A stretch of 64,000 nt of DNA from Pogostemon cablin (taxonomy: Eukaryota; Streptophyta; Magnoliopsida; Lamiales; Lamiaceae). Of this stretch, positions 55,751 through 64,000 are shown in pieces. The stretch spans positions 26,601,542 through 26,665,541 of the forward strand of contig CM042963.1 in the NCBI GenBank assembly GCA_023678885.1, in the 5' to 3' direction. Both the position numbers and the translations under genes were made by a program. Every line of letters begins with the position of its first letter. Position 1 is the stretch's first letter. The notes below the pieces were generated by a model. It was not told where the DNA came from and did no database searches. It worked only from the letters and a program-made list of their open reading frames with translations.

Positions 55751-57797
55751 ATGGGCAAGTCACAAGGTACGTTTTTTCCAACTTAATTACTCTAGGATTG
55801 AAGGTTTAGGTAAGCAATTTGATGTGTAATAGAGAATTGATGTTGAGTATGGTTGAATTTCATGGTGAATGTTGATATTTTGATTGGTTTCATATGAATT
55901 CTTGTTTCTTGGATTGTTGTTGATTGATTATTGATAGAACTTGGATTTTTATGTGAATTAATCAAGGATATAGAATATATCATAGAATGAGCATGTTGAT
56001 TTGGTTGAAATTGATAGAATTAAAGTAGTTTATGGAGGAAAGCATGTCGAATTTTTGATTGAATTACTTGAATTGCTTAATGCATGCTTGTTGGTTCTGT
56101 TTTGATGATTAAAGAAGGTATAATTGAAGATGTTTTGAAAATGTTGAATAAGCAAGTGGTGTTGAGATGATAGTTTGTATGAATATGCATTGATGCTTGA
56201 AGTCTTGAGTAGAGTATGTGATGTGCTAGTGCAATACTTGCTTTCTTGTCTTGTTGGTTGGATTGAAGTATTTGTTTTCAGGAAAGGGACAAGTATCAAG
56301 CAAAGGGAAAGGAAAAGCAGAGGAGGAGAGATCAAAGAAGAGGCATGACAGGCCTTCAAACTTGGACAAAGTGACAAGAAAACTGAGGTTACAAGACCGT
56401 TTGCCTGATAACTTCAAGATTAGGATGCAAGGTTGGGATGAGATTAAAGAGAAGTGGGAAGAAGTTTCAGACAAGATAGCTCGCACTCGTTACCAAGATG
56501 ATGAAGCGATGAGGATAATGAGAATAGGGGATGATATATTTTGGATGTTTGATCAAGTAGGGATCCGAAGATTCATGGAGCTGAAGAGGCCGACGTACTT
56601 CCATGTTACAGCGAAAGTGGTTTGTTCGTTTGAGATGGAGAAGGACCCGCTTGGATACCCCTATCGGTGTACGTTTCAGCTTGGTGGAGTGAGTAGGAGA
56701 TGGACGTCTGAGGATTTCAATGAGATGTTTGAGACACCTTTGGAGATCCCTCGTTTAGAAAATGCTGCATTCGGTGTAAAGCGATTTTGGAGGGAGATCA
56801 CGGGGAGATTCGTGATTACAAGACTAGACAGGCTCGTGCTTCCGCAATAAAGAACCCTGTCTTGAGGTACATGGACCGCATCCTAAGCAACACGTTGTTC
56901 GCCCGCTCGGAGGGCAGTGTTGTGTCTAGAGGAGAGTTATATGCCTTGTGGTGTATGTTGCACGGAGTGAAGTTCAACGTTGGAGCCTATTTTATTGCGC
57001 AGCTGAATCGATTCAAGACCATTGATTTTCAAAAGGTGAATATTGGAGGGTTATTGACGATTTTGGCTGAGCATTACAATTTGGACCTCACCGGCGTTAC
57101 ACCAGTAGAAGGAGAACCCGATTTGATTATGAGCACGTGCGCGAAGGGAGGGTTTGCCCATTTTAGAAATGGAGATTGGTTTTTCACGAGAGGTGTCAAG
57201 CCTTTCGAATTTATGTTCCCCTTCGACGTGAGCAACTTGACAACTATTCGGGAAGCAAGGAATAGACTAATGAATTCTCTAGGACACACCGCTTTATCTG
57301 TGGCAGCGAAGTCGGGGGGTGATTGGAGAGCGGTAGCACAGATGTGTGCTGAGGGAAGGATGGCTGAGTTACAGCAGATTGTTGATCGAGGAGAGTTCCG
57401 TCCACCTCAGCCACAGCAGTCTGAAGAGGAGGATCAGGTAGAGGAGCAGCCGGAGATGGAGATTCCGGAAGGAGAGCAGCACGATGCGCCTCAGCATGCT
57501 CCAGAACCGCAGCAGCGGCGAGCAGTTCCAGGTACTCGGGAGCAGCTTCGCTTAATTCATGAGCAGCTGATCGCGGTGGTAGCTACACAACAAGAGACGA
57601 ACAGGCAACTCGCGCTCGCTAACGCCAACTACGCCACGCTGAACGAATGGTATTCTGCCTTGGATGAGCGTGTTGGTAGAGTGAGTAGTCGAGTCGATAT
57701 GATGGACAAACACATTACCAGTTTGTGCCGAGCTGTGGAAAATAGAATGGATGAGGATGACGATGATGATGAGGATGATGATGCTCCTAAGGAGTAG
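55751..57797 (+). CDS. Spliced post-pol gene, Athila ORF1-like protein
   Basis: Exon 1 is 55751-55766 (ATG plus five codons and one base: MGKSQ); the intron is 55767-56281; exon 2 runs from 56282 to the stop at 57797. The splice keeps frame. After the splice comes a K/E/R-rich start (GKGKAEEERSKKRHDR, possible nuclear signal), then a conserved-looking domain (FMELKRPTYFHVTAKVVCSF, YPYRCTFQLGG, WTSEDFNEMFE), then, after a one-base break in the G-run at 56,802-56,805, NPVLRYMDRILSNTLFARSEG and LYALWCMLHGVKFNVGAYF. The C-terminus is Q/E-rich with a predicted coiled coil (NRQLALANANYATLNEWYSA) and ends in a run of D and E. From memory this resembles the Athila ORF1 family, function unknown. No signal peptide or membrane segment is seen, so an envelope role is not supported. 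Predicted length is about 510 residues if the break is ignored. Confidence 0.75.
55767..56281 (+). other. GT-AG intron in the post-pol gene
   Basis: Donor CAAG/GTACGT and acceptor TTTGTTTTCAG/GAAAGG. The intron is T/A-rich and 515 nt. It has in-frame stops, so the gene needs splicing if it starts at 55751. The frame of exon 2 has no ATG near its 5' end that precedes the conserved domain, which supports the model. Confidence 0.7.
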
Positions 57798-59103
57798 TTT
57801 CAGGTTTTCTTTTGGTTTCTCCGATTCATCTTATCTCCCATTTTTCTTTTTATTTTTACAGATTGGGGTGTGATTCATGTGTGAGTGGAATGTACTTGAT
57901 ATAGTTGATCTTGTATCATTGCTCTGTATGGGTGTTGATTATGTGCATTCATATGTTTACGTGTTTATTTTCATTTGGAAAGAGCATGAATAATTTGTTA
58001 AGTATATGGAATTCATGAGGAATTGATTTTGATTATGTGCTATGAGGAGTATTAGGAATTGATTACCTATGTGAGGATTTGAGCCTTCATCATGATTAAT
58101 CATGATAGTTTATTCTTGAGAGAATCATTCGTATGAACATATTCTAGAACTTGGCTTGGAGTCTTGTGTGAAACTTACAATTGATGAAATATTAGGATAT
58201 GATCTTAGGCCATTTTTGATTAATTGAGTCACTTAGCCAAATTTCACCTTTCCTAATGATCTTATAAATCTTTGGTAGCCCTGTTTGAGCCTTTTAAAAG
58301 CTTTTTCTTTGGCAAGCCAGATATATGAGCTTTAATTACCTTATTTGAGCTTTGAAAATACCCTATCCATTGTAGAGAGAATAAGGTGAATGAGTGTGGA
58401 ACAAAGGGAAGATGGAATGAGGTTCGGTAAGAAATATGCATGGTTAAATCTTGTTAGGGATAGTGCCTAAAATTGGTACCCCGAATTGCTTATACATGGG
58501 GCTTGAAGTTTCTACGAAACAGCCGAATGATGTTCGAGAAGGGTAGTGCCTATAACTGGTACCCGAGCAATTAAAAGAAGAATGATGTTGATGCAAGGAA
58601 GAGAAGAAAAATTGATAATTGCAAGTGCAAGAGAAGAATTGGAGGAGAATATGAAGCGAATGGGAAATCAAGAACCTCCAAGGTAACTCTCTACTAGTGT
58701 ATTAAGTTACTATGATCAAATTTCCTACCCTTTCCAAAGAGCCAACATTACAACCTAGAAACAAGTCCTTTGTGATCCTAGTGTTAATCTAATGTAAGTT
58801 GATTTCTGAGACCTTTGCCAAGCTTATGGTTACGCGTGAATATGAATTGATATGAGTGTTTATACTAGCCTATAGTGCCTCACGCACGAGTGAATGAGAG
58901 TAAAGACTTATCTTGTCAGTGAGATTACTTAGTGCTCCGAATGGTGTGTGATTAGATTGATTTTACATGAGTGACATATTTGATGCAAGTAATTCTTGTT
59001 TGATTCAATGAAGTGGCATGTGTAATATGTGTTGTACTTGATCTTGTTGAATTATACACGACTCCTGTGGTTTAAATTGGTTGCCTCGGGACGAGCAACA
59101 TGT
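57798..59103 (+). other. Long 3' untranslated region of the element
   Basis: About 1.3 kb with no ORF. A short direct repeat (GATAGTGCCTAAAATTGGTAC near 58,459 and GTAGTGCCTATAACTGGTAC near 58,543) is the only structure seen. Confidence 0.6.
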
Positions 59104-59116
59104 AAGTTTGGGGGAT
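59104..59116 (+). other. Polypurine tract of Athila-like element
   Basis: AAGTTTGGGGGAT immediately precedes the 3' LTR start TGATGAGTG. Confidence 0.92.
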
Positions 59117-60534
59117 TGATGAGTGTGTAAATTCACAAGTTTGGCGCTATGTTTTGTGCTAGTTTTGGAGAGTTTTGATGTGGAAATAGGTGGAAAACCT
59201 ATATAATTGTGAAATAGCATGAATCATATGTTAGTGGAGCTATTGAGTGTTTTCTTAGCAAAAACGGAGTGAAAGAGCCAAGAATCGAAGAGACGGAGTC
59301 GAAGCACGCGAACCGCCCAAGAAGTAGTAGGTGGGTTCGACCTGGCTGGAGGAGGGTTCGACCTCTCCAGCAGGTCGAACCAACGTTGCTGGACAATACA
59401 GAGAAGGGTTCGAACCATGAACTCAGTTGGTTCGACCTGGCCATCAGGTCGAACCATGGTCGAACCAGTTTGCAAGAAGGAGGATTCGACCACGATGTTG
59501 GGGTTCGACTTGCCCGTTGGTCGAATCGGGAGCAAGAGTTGTCCAGTGCTGAGGTTCGACCTGGGGTTCGACCAAAACCTAAGTGGTTCGACCTGTCCAG
59601 AAGGTCGAACCTGTGCAGAATTCTTCCAGTAGCGGGGTTCGACCTGGGGTTCGACCTGTGGCTCGGGTTCGACCTGCTTGACGTGGTCGAACCTGTTGCG
59701 AGAACTTACCTTATCCGGATTTTCGAGGCCGAAACGCGTGAGATCACTTAGAAAGCCCATTCCAAGCCCTAGAGACGTGATTACAAGTATAAAAGGAGGC
59801 TCATACAAGAATAAAGAGAGCTTTTGATCGTCAATCGTAGGAGAGACAAGAGTAGAGGTGGTGATCCATTCGGAGGGCTGTGACAGAGGTTCACTGAAGG
59901 TTCAAGTAAGAATGATTAATCTAACCATGAATGTTCCTAGATCAATCATGGACTAGAACCACCTTGGTAGTTCTAGGGTTATGAAAGTTTCATGATGTAA
60001 TTCGTTTCGTGTGTAAAACTCCGTACAACACTACCTGTGGTTTGTTTTATATAAGATTGCATATTTAATCCATACTCATAGTCGTTTTGTGCATCAATGA
60101 TCGTTGTGTAGAGTCTGAATACATAACATGGTTATTGATTGAGTGCGTTCACTACTGAGCAGGGTTTATTGTTATGATTCTAAGTGAAGGGATTCCGAAG
60201 TATTATTAGAACTGTCTTATATGAATATTCATGAATTGAATTGAATTCGGGTTGATGAATAGTACGAAGAGTATAACTTTATAGTACCTAAAAAGGGAGA
60301 TCAAATCGGGTTAGATTCTAGACGTAGAAGATAATTGATTATGATAGTACCTAGAAAGGGGGTGAAGCATATCTCTTGCTCCGATGTTATTCACACGTGT
60401 CAAGCGCATATTTACTTGTGTCTATAGAGTAAACTTGCATGGTCTAGTGATGCGTCCACAAACCACAGGGCAGAGTCGGACACCATCATACGAAAATACG
60501 AAATTGCTAGTGAAACTGGATGACCCAATGAACT
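59117..60534 (+). mobile_element. 3' LTR of Athila-like element, truncated by gap
   Basis: Matches 46739-48157 of the 5' LTR. The last 246 bp of the LTR are lost in the N run. The module array is at 59,334-59,693 and the TATA box at 59,788-59,795. Confidence 0.95.
59334..59693 (+). repeat. U3 module array (3' LTR)
   Basis: Same order of F and R sites as in the 5' LTR, with a few one-base indels (for example an extra A inside the F near 59,410). Confidence 0.95.
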
Positions 60535-61034
60535 NNNNNNNNNNNNNNNNNNNNNNNNNNNNNNNNNNNNNNNNNNNNNNNNNNNNNNNNNNNNNNNNNN
60601 NNNNNNNNNNNNNNNNNNNNNNNNNNNNNNNNNNNNNNNNNNNNNNNNNNNNNNNNNNNNNNNNNNNNNNNNNNNNNNNNNNNNNNNNNNNNNNNNNNNN
60701 NNNNNNNNNNNNNNNNNNNNNNNNNNNNNNNNNNNNNNNNNNNNNNNNNNNNNNNNNNNNNNNNNNNNNNNNNNNNNNNNNNNNNNNNNNNNNNNNNNNN
60801 NNNNNNNNNNNNNNNNNNNNNNNNNNNNNNNNNNNNNNNNNNNNNNNNNNNNNNNNNNNNNNNNNNNNNNNNNNNNNNNNNNNNNNNNNNNNNNNNNNNN
60901 NNNNNNNNNNNNNNNNNNNNNNNNNNNNNNNNNNNNNNNNNNNNNNNNNNNNNNNNNNNNNNNNNNNNNNNNNNNNNNNNNNNNNNNNNNNNNNNNNNNN
61001 NNNNNNNNNNNNNNNNNNNNNNNNNNNNNNNNNN
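60535..61034. other. Assembly gap, 500 N
   Basis: Exactly 500 N, which looks like a placeholder length. Open frames drawn across it are meaningless. If both flanking Athila-like copies were complete, about 6.2 kb of element sequence would be missing here. Confidence 0.98.
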
Positions 61035-61097
61035 CCCCTACAAACAATACAAAGAAAAGATTATACTCTTAATGCTTCAATGTGGGTAATAACATCA

Positions 61098-61113
61098 CAC
61101 CCCCCCCAAACTT
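61098..61113 (-). other. Internal PPT-like tract (second copy)
   Basis: Minus-strand AAGTTTGGGGGGGGTG, identical to 54,775-54,790. Confidence 0.7.
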
Positions 61114-61396
61114 AGTAAAAACGTAAAGTCGAAACTAAGTTTGAAAAGGGAGATGTAATTGCCTATTGGTAAGCATCTTAAATACAAAAATTTCTTACTC
61201 ACACGAAAAAAATAAAGCAATAAAATGGAAGGTGCAAGCCCCCAACAGGCGCCTAATGTTTAACGGTCGTAGAGTCACGACGGTACCAAATCAGAACAAG
61301 GTATATTCAAAAATGACACACGCATCATCCGGCGACCTATAATGCTTCAATCGATGCCCATTCGCCGCGATAACGTCACCATCTTTGTCAATAAGC

Positions 61397-64000
61397 TCAT
61401 AAACTCCCCCCTCCTAAGGCTCGATGAATCATGAACGGTCCCGTCCACTTAGACTTCAACTTGCCTGCAAAGAGCTTTAAACGAGAGTTAAAAAGTAGTA
61501 CCTCATCTCCTTGCCTGAACTCCTTGTACGAAATTTTAGAATCATGCCACCTCTTCATTCTTTCCTTATAAATCTCTGAATTCTTGAAAGCACGACTCCT
61601 AAACTCATCCAATTGATTCATGTGAGTTAGCCTCAACTCCTTCACATCCCTAAGGGTCAAGTTCAAGCGACGCAAAGCCCAAAACGCTTTGTGTTGGATT
61701 TCTACGGGTAAGTGGCACGGCTTCCCATAGACAATTTGATACGGTGACATATCTAATACCGTCTTGTAAGCGGTCCGGAACCCCCATAACACATCATCAA
61801 GCTTCATAGCCCAATCTTTTCGATTAGTTCCTACCACTTTCTCCAAAATTTGCTTTACTTGACGGTTGGAGACCTCCGCCTGCCCATTGGCTTGCGGATG
61901 ATAGGGTGTAGTAACCCTATGCCTAACACCATAATCCCTAAGCACCTTCTCCAGAAATTTATTGACGAAGTGGGAACCTCCATCACTAACTAATGCTCTC
62001 GGAACTCCATAACGGGCAAAAATATGTTTCTTTAGGAAAGATAAAACAACTTTCGAATCATTAACACGAGTAGGAATTGCTTCCACCCACTTCGAAACAT
62101 AATCCACCGCAAGAAGAATGTAGAGAAACCCATTCGACGGGGGAAAAGGTCCCATAAAATCGATCCCCCATACATCAAATATCTCCACGACTATGCTAGG
62201 CTGCAATGGCATCTCATCTCTCCTACCTATATTACCCATGCGCTGGCATCTATCGCAAGACGCCACATAGCTCTCACTATCTCTAAACAAAGTAGGCCAA
62301 TAAAGAGCGGATTGAAGTACCTTAGCTGCAGTCTTTTGCGCTCCGAAATGCTCCCCATTCGGTTGTGCATGGCAGAACTCCAGCACACTTTCCATTTCCA
62401 TCTCGGGTACACATCTTCGGACAATAGAATCTGTACAAATCTTATAAACAAACGGATCATACCATATAAATGTCTCAACATCCCTACGAAATTTTGCAAG
62501 TTGGTATCGGTTGAGATCCCTTGGAATTTCACCAATGACAATGTAATTAACATAATCCGCGTACCATGGATCCATACCTTGCGCTGCAACCACACATGCT
62601 CGCTCGGCCCCTTCAACAGCCACAGCCATGATCTTCTCATCAGGGAACATCTCTTCAATATACTCGAAAGAATTATCACAATGCTCCCTAGTCTCCAACC
62701 TTGACAAGTGATCGGCCAACACATTTTCTGTTCCTTTCTTATCCCGAATCTCCAAGTCAAACTCCTGCAGTAGTAGAATCCATCGTATAATCCTAGGCTT
62801 TGTCTCCTTCTTCTCCATCAAATAACGAATCGCTGAGTGATCCGTATACACAATCGTCTTCATGCCAACCAAATACTGACGAAACTTATCGAATGCATAC
62901 ACAATAGCCAAAAACTCCTTTTCAGTTACCGTGTAATTCTTCTGTGCCGCATCGAAAGTCTTACTCGCGTAGTAAATGGCGCAGAACTTCTTCTCCCTTA
63001 GCTGCCCAAGCACCACACCCAATGCTACATCACTTGCATCACACATAAGTACAAACGGTTGCGTCCAGTCCGGTGTGATCAAGATAGGGGCAGTAATAAG
63101 CGCCTCCTTCAAAACTTGAAAAGCTGTTAAACACTCATCATTAAACACAAAAGGAATATCCTTTTCAAGTAAATGAGATAAGGGCTTAGAGTATTTTGAG
63201 AAGTCTTTAATGAATCTCCTGTAAAAACCGGCGTGTCCAAGGAAGGATCGCACTCCTCTTTCATTGGTCGGTGGTGGAAGCTTCTCAATTGCCACCACCT
63301 TAGCACGGTCTACCTGTAATCCCTTGGCGGAAACATAATGCCCAAGAACAATCCCATCTTTCACCATGAAATGGCACTTCTCCCAATTCAAGACAAGATT
63401 AGTTTCTTGACACCTTTTCAAAACAACAGCAAGGTTAGACAAACACTTATCAAAAGAAGAACCAAAAACTGAAAAATCGTCCATGAATACTTCCATGATC
63501 TTCTCTATCAAACCATCAAAAATCGCCATCATGCATCTCTGAAAAGTAGCAGGCGCATTACACAATCCAAACGGCATTTTCCTAAAAGCAAAAGTCCCGT
63601 AGGGGCAAGTAAAAGTAGTCTTTTCTTGATCCTCGGGAGCAATCATGATTTGATTATACCCCGAGTATCCATCCAAGAAACAATAGAACTCATACCCTGC
63701 AAGACGATCCAACATTTGATCCATAAATGGAAGAGGGAAGTGGTCCTTACACGTGTTCTCATTCAATTTCCTGTAATCCACACATGTACGCCATCCCGTA
63801 GGAATTCTCGTGGCTATCGCTTCTCCATCCTCAGTTTTCACTACAGTCATACCCCCCTTCTTAGCAACTACATGCAATGGACTCACATGGGGACTATCAC
63901 TAATAGGAAATATAATTCCAGCATCCAACCACGTAAGAATTTGCTTCCTTATCACCTCTTGAATTGCGGGATTCACCCTACGCTGATTCTGAACACTAGC
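61397..64000 (-). CDS. pol: Pol of second copy: RT, RNase H, integrase (partial)
   Basis: Open from the window edge to a stop at 61,397. Here the RT is in one frame through [20 protein letters not shown], which shows the break in the first copy is copy-specific. The FMDD box, RNase H, the HHCC domain and D,D-35-E are all present. It differs from the first copy at a few residues (GEHFG for GGHFG in the zinc domain, EFLAIVYAF for EFLAVVYAF). An extra T at 61,401-61,403 shifts frame after GGGS and removes about 50 C-terminal residues that the first copy keeps. The N-terminal part, including the protease, lies outside the window. Confidence 0.93.
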   Translation of the reverse strand, partial: ASVQNQRRVNPAIQEVIRKQILTWLDAGIIFPISDSPHVSPLHVVAKKGGMTVVKTEDGEAIATRIPTGWRTCVDYRKLNENTCKDHFPLPFMDQMLDRLAGYEFYCFLDGYSGYNQIMIAPEDQEKTTFTCPYGTFAFRKMPFGLCNAPATFQRCMMAIFDGLIEKIMEVFMDDFSVFGSSFDKCLSNLAVVLKRCQETNLVLNWEKCHFMVKDGIVLGHYVSAKGLQVDRAKVVAIEKLPPPTNERGVRSFLGHAGFYRRFIKDFSKYSKPLSHLLEKDIPFVFNDECLTAFQVLKEALITAPILITPDWTQPFVLMCDASDVALGVVLGQLREKKFCAIYYASKTFDAAQKNYTVTEKEFLAIVYAFDKFRQYLVGMKTIVYTDHSAIRYLMEKKETKPRIIRWILLLQEFDLEIRDKKGTENVLADHLSRLETREHCDNSFEYIEEMFPDEKIMAVAVEGAERACVVAAQGMDPWYADYVNYIVIGEIPRDLNRYQLAKFRRDVETFIWYDPFVYKICTDSIVRRCVPEMEMESVLEFCHAQPNGEHFGAQKTAAKVLQSALYWPTLFRDSESYVASCDRCQRMGNIGRRDEMPLQPSIVVEIFDVWGIDFMGPFPPSNGFLYILLAVDYVSKWVEAIPTRVNDSKVVLSFLKKHIFARYGVPRALVSDGGSHFVNKFLEKVLRDYGVRHRVTTPYHPQANGQAEVSNRQVKQILEKVVGTNRKDWAMKLDDVLWGFRTAYKTVLDMSPYQIVYGKPCHLPVEIQHKAFWALRRLNLTLRDVKELRLTHMNQLDEFRSRAFKNSEIYKERMKRWHDSKISYKEFRQGDEVLLFNSRLKLFAGKLKSKWTGPFMIHRALGGGSL

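Larger units (their letters stand above)
46739..60534 (+). mobile_element. Young Athila-like Ty3/Gypsy element with TCGA-module arrays
   Basis: Order: 5' LTR, tRNA-Asp primer site, gag, pol (protease, RT, RNase H, integrase), a PPT-like tract, a module array, a spliced third gene, PPT, and a 3' LTR truncated by the gap. If complete it would span about 14.0 kb. The RT and integrase motifs, the PPT form, the tRNA-Asp primer and a third ORF after pol all fit the Athila lineage. The expected 5-bp target repeat on the left is GTGGT (46734-46738); the right side is hidden. Coding breaks at 50,645-50,650, 52,324 and 56,802-56,805 are one-base length changes in or beside short runs. Confidence 0.92.
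61035..64000 (-). mobile_element. Second copy of the Athila-like element, inverted, partial
   Basis: Reverse complement of about 51,898-54,853 of the first copy, nearly identical. It contains pol from RT to integrase and the post-pol spacer with the internal PPT. The left side is cut by the gap and the right side by the window edge. The two copies converge on the gap. Confidence 0.95.

Noticed and set aside
56251..56850. Post-pol ORF starting at 56251
   Set aside because: That start is a TTG inside the predicted intron; the spliced ATG at 55751 is the better model.
60384..61115. Long open frames across the N run on both strands
   Set aside because: They exist only because N codons are not stops; there is no sequence information.

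Overview
This is plant nuclear DNA, most likely from a eudicot. It is AT-rich and has no bacterial-type gene packing. It is filled with nested LTR retrotransposons (Athila-like Ty3/Gypsy and Ty1/Copia) and with small DNA transposons carrying canonical target-site duplications (TSDs). I see no intact host gene. The only recognisable host-like coding sequence is a broken RNA-recognition-motif (RRM) gene on the minus strand at 0.7-2.1 kb. The species cannot be named from the sequence.

Layout. 0-4.9 kb: AT-rich DNA, the RRM pseudogene, a Mutator-like MITE and a Stowaway-like MITE. 4.9-16.2 kb: a minus-strand tandem of a non-autonomous Athila-type element in the order LTR remnant, internal, shared LTR, internal, LTR. 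It encodes one coiled-coil protein and no polymerase, and its shared LTR is split by a plus-strand solo LTR of a related family. 16.2-28.4 kb: AT-rich intergenic DNA with a second Mutator-like MITE, a Copia solo LTR, a CACTA element that carries a Stowaway MITE, and short tandem duplications. 28.4-29.9 kb: another Athila-type solo LTR with a perfect TSD. 33.8-46.7 kb: a decayed plus-strand Copia element, a decayed minus-strand Copia relative, and a third Copia LTR. 46.7-60.5 kb: a young, nearly complete Athila-like element inserted into that third LTR. 60,535-61,034: a gap of exactly 500 N. 61.0-64.0 kb: a second copy of the same Athila-like element in the opposite orientation, running off the window.

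The young element (LTR 1,665 bp, tRNA-Asp primer site) encodes Gag, then protease, reverse transcriptase, RNase H and integrase. After pol it has a third gene that appears to be spliced: a 16-nt first exon, a 515-nt GT-AG intron, then a long second exon. That product has no visible signal peptide or membrane segment. It resembles the unknown-function Athila ORF1 family rather than an envelope.

The most unusual signal is a short site, GGTTCGACC (F), with its reverse complement GGTCGAACC (R), arranged in a fixed four-site module F-11-F-9-R-2/3-R (numbers are bases between sites). Five modules lie in the LTR directly upstream of the TATA box, five lie in frame inside the 3' end of gag, and five lie upstream of the spliced third gene. 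Three other LTR families in the window carry different palindromic motifs at the same place, just upstream of their TATA boxes. This suggests family-specific, fast-changing cis-element arrays. My inference is that they are binding sites for an element-encoded or host protein, or RNA structures, and the third-gene product is a candidate partner.

The coding breaks in the young element are one-base length changes in or beside short runs, and its two LTRs differ almost only by short indels. Assembly error is therefore a serious alternative to real decay.
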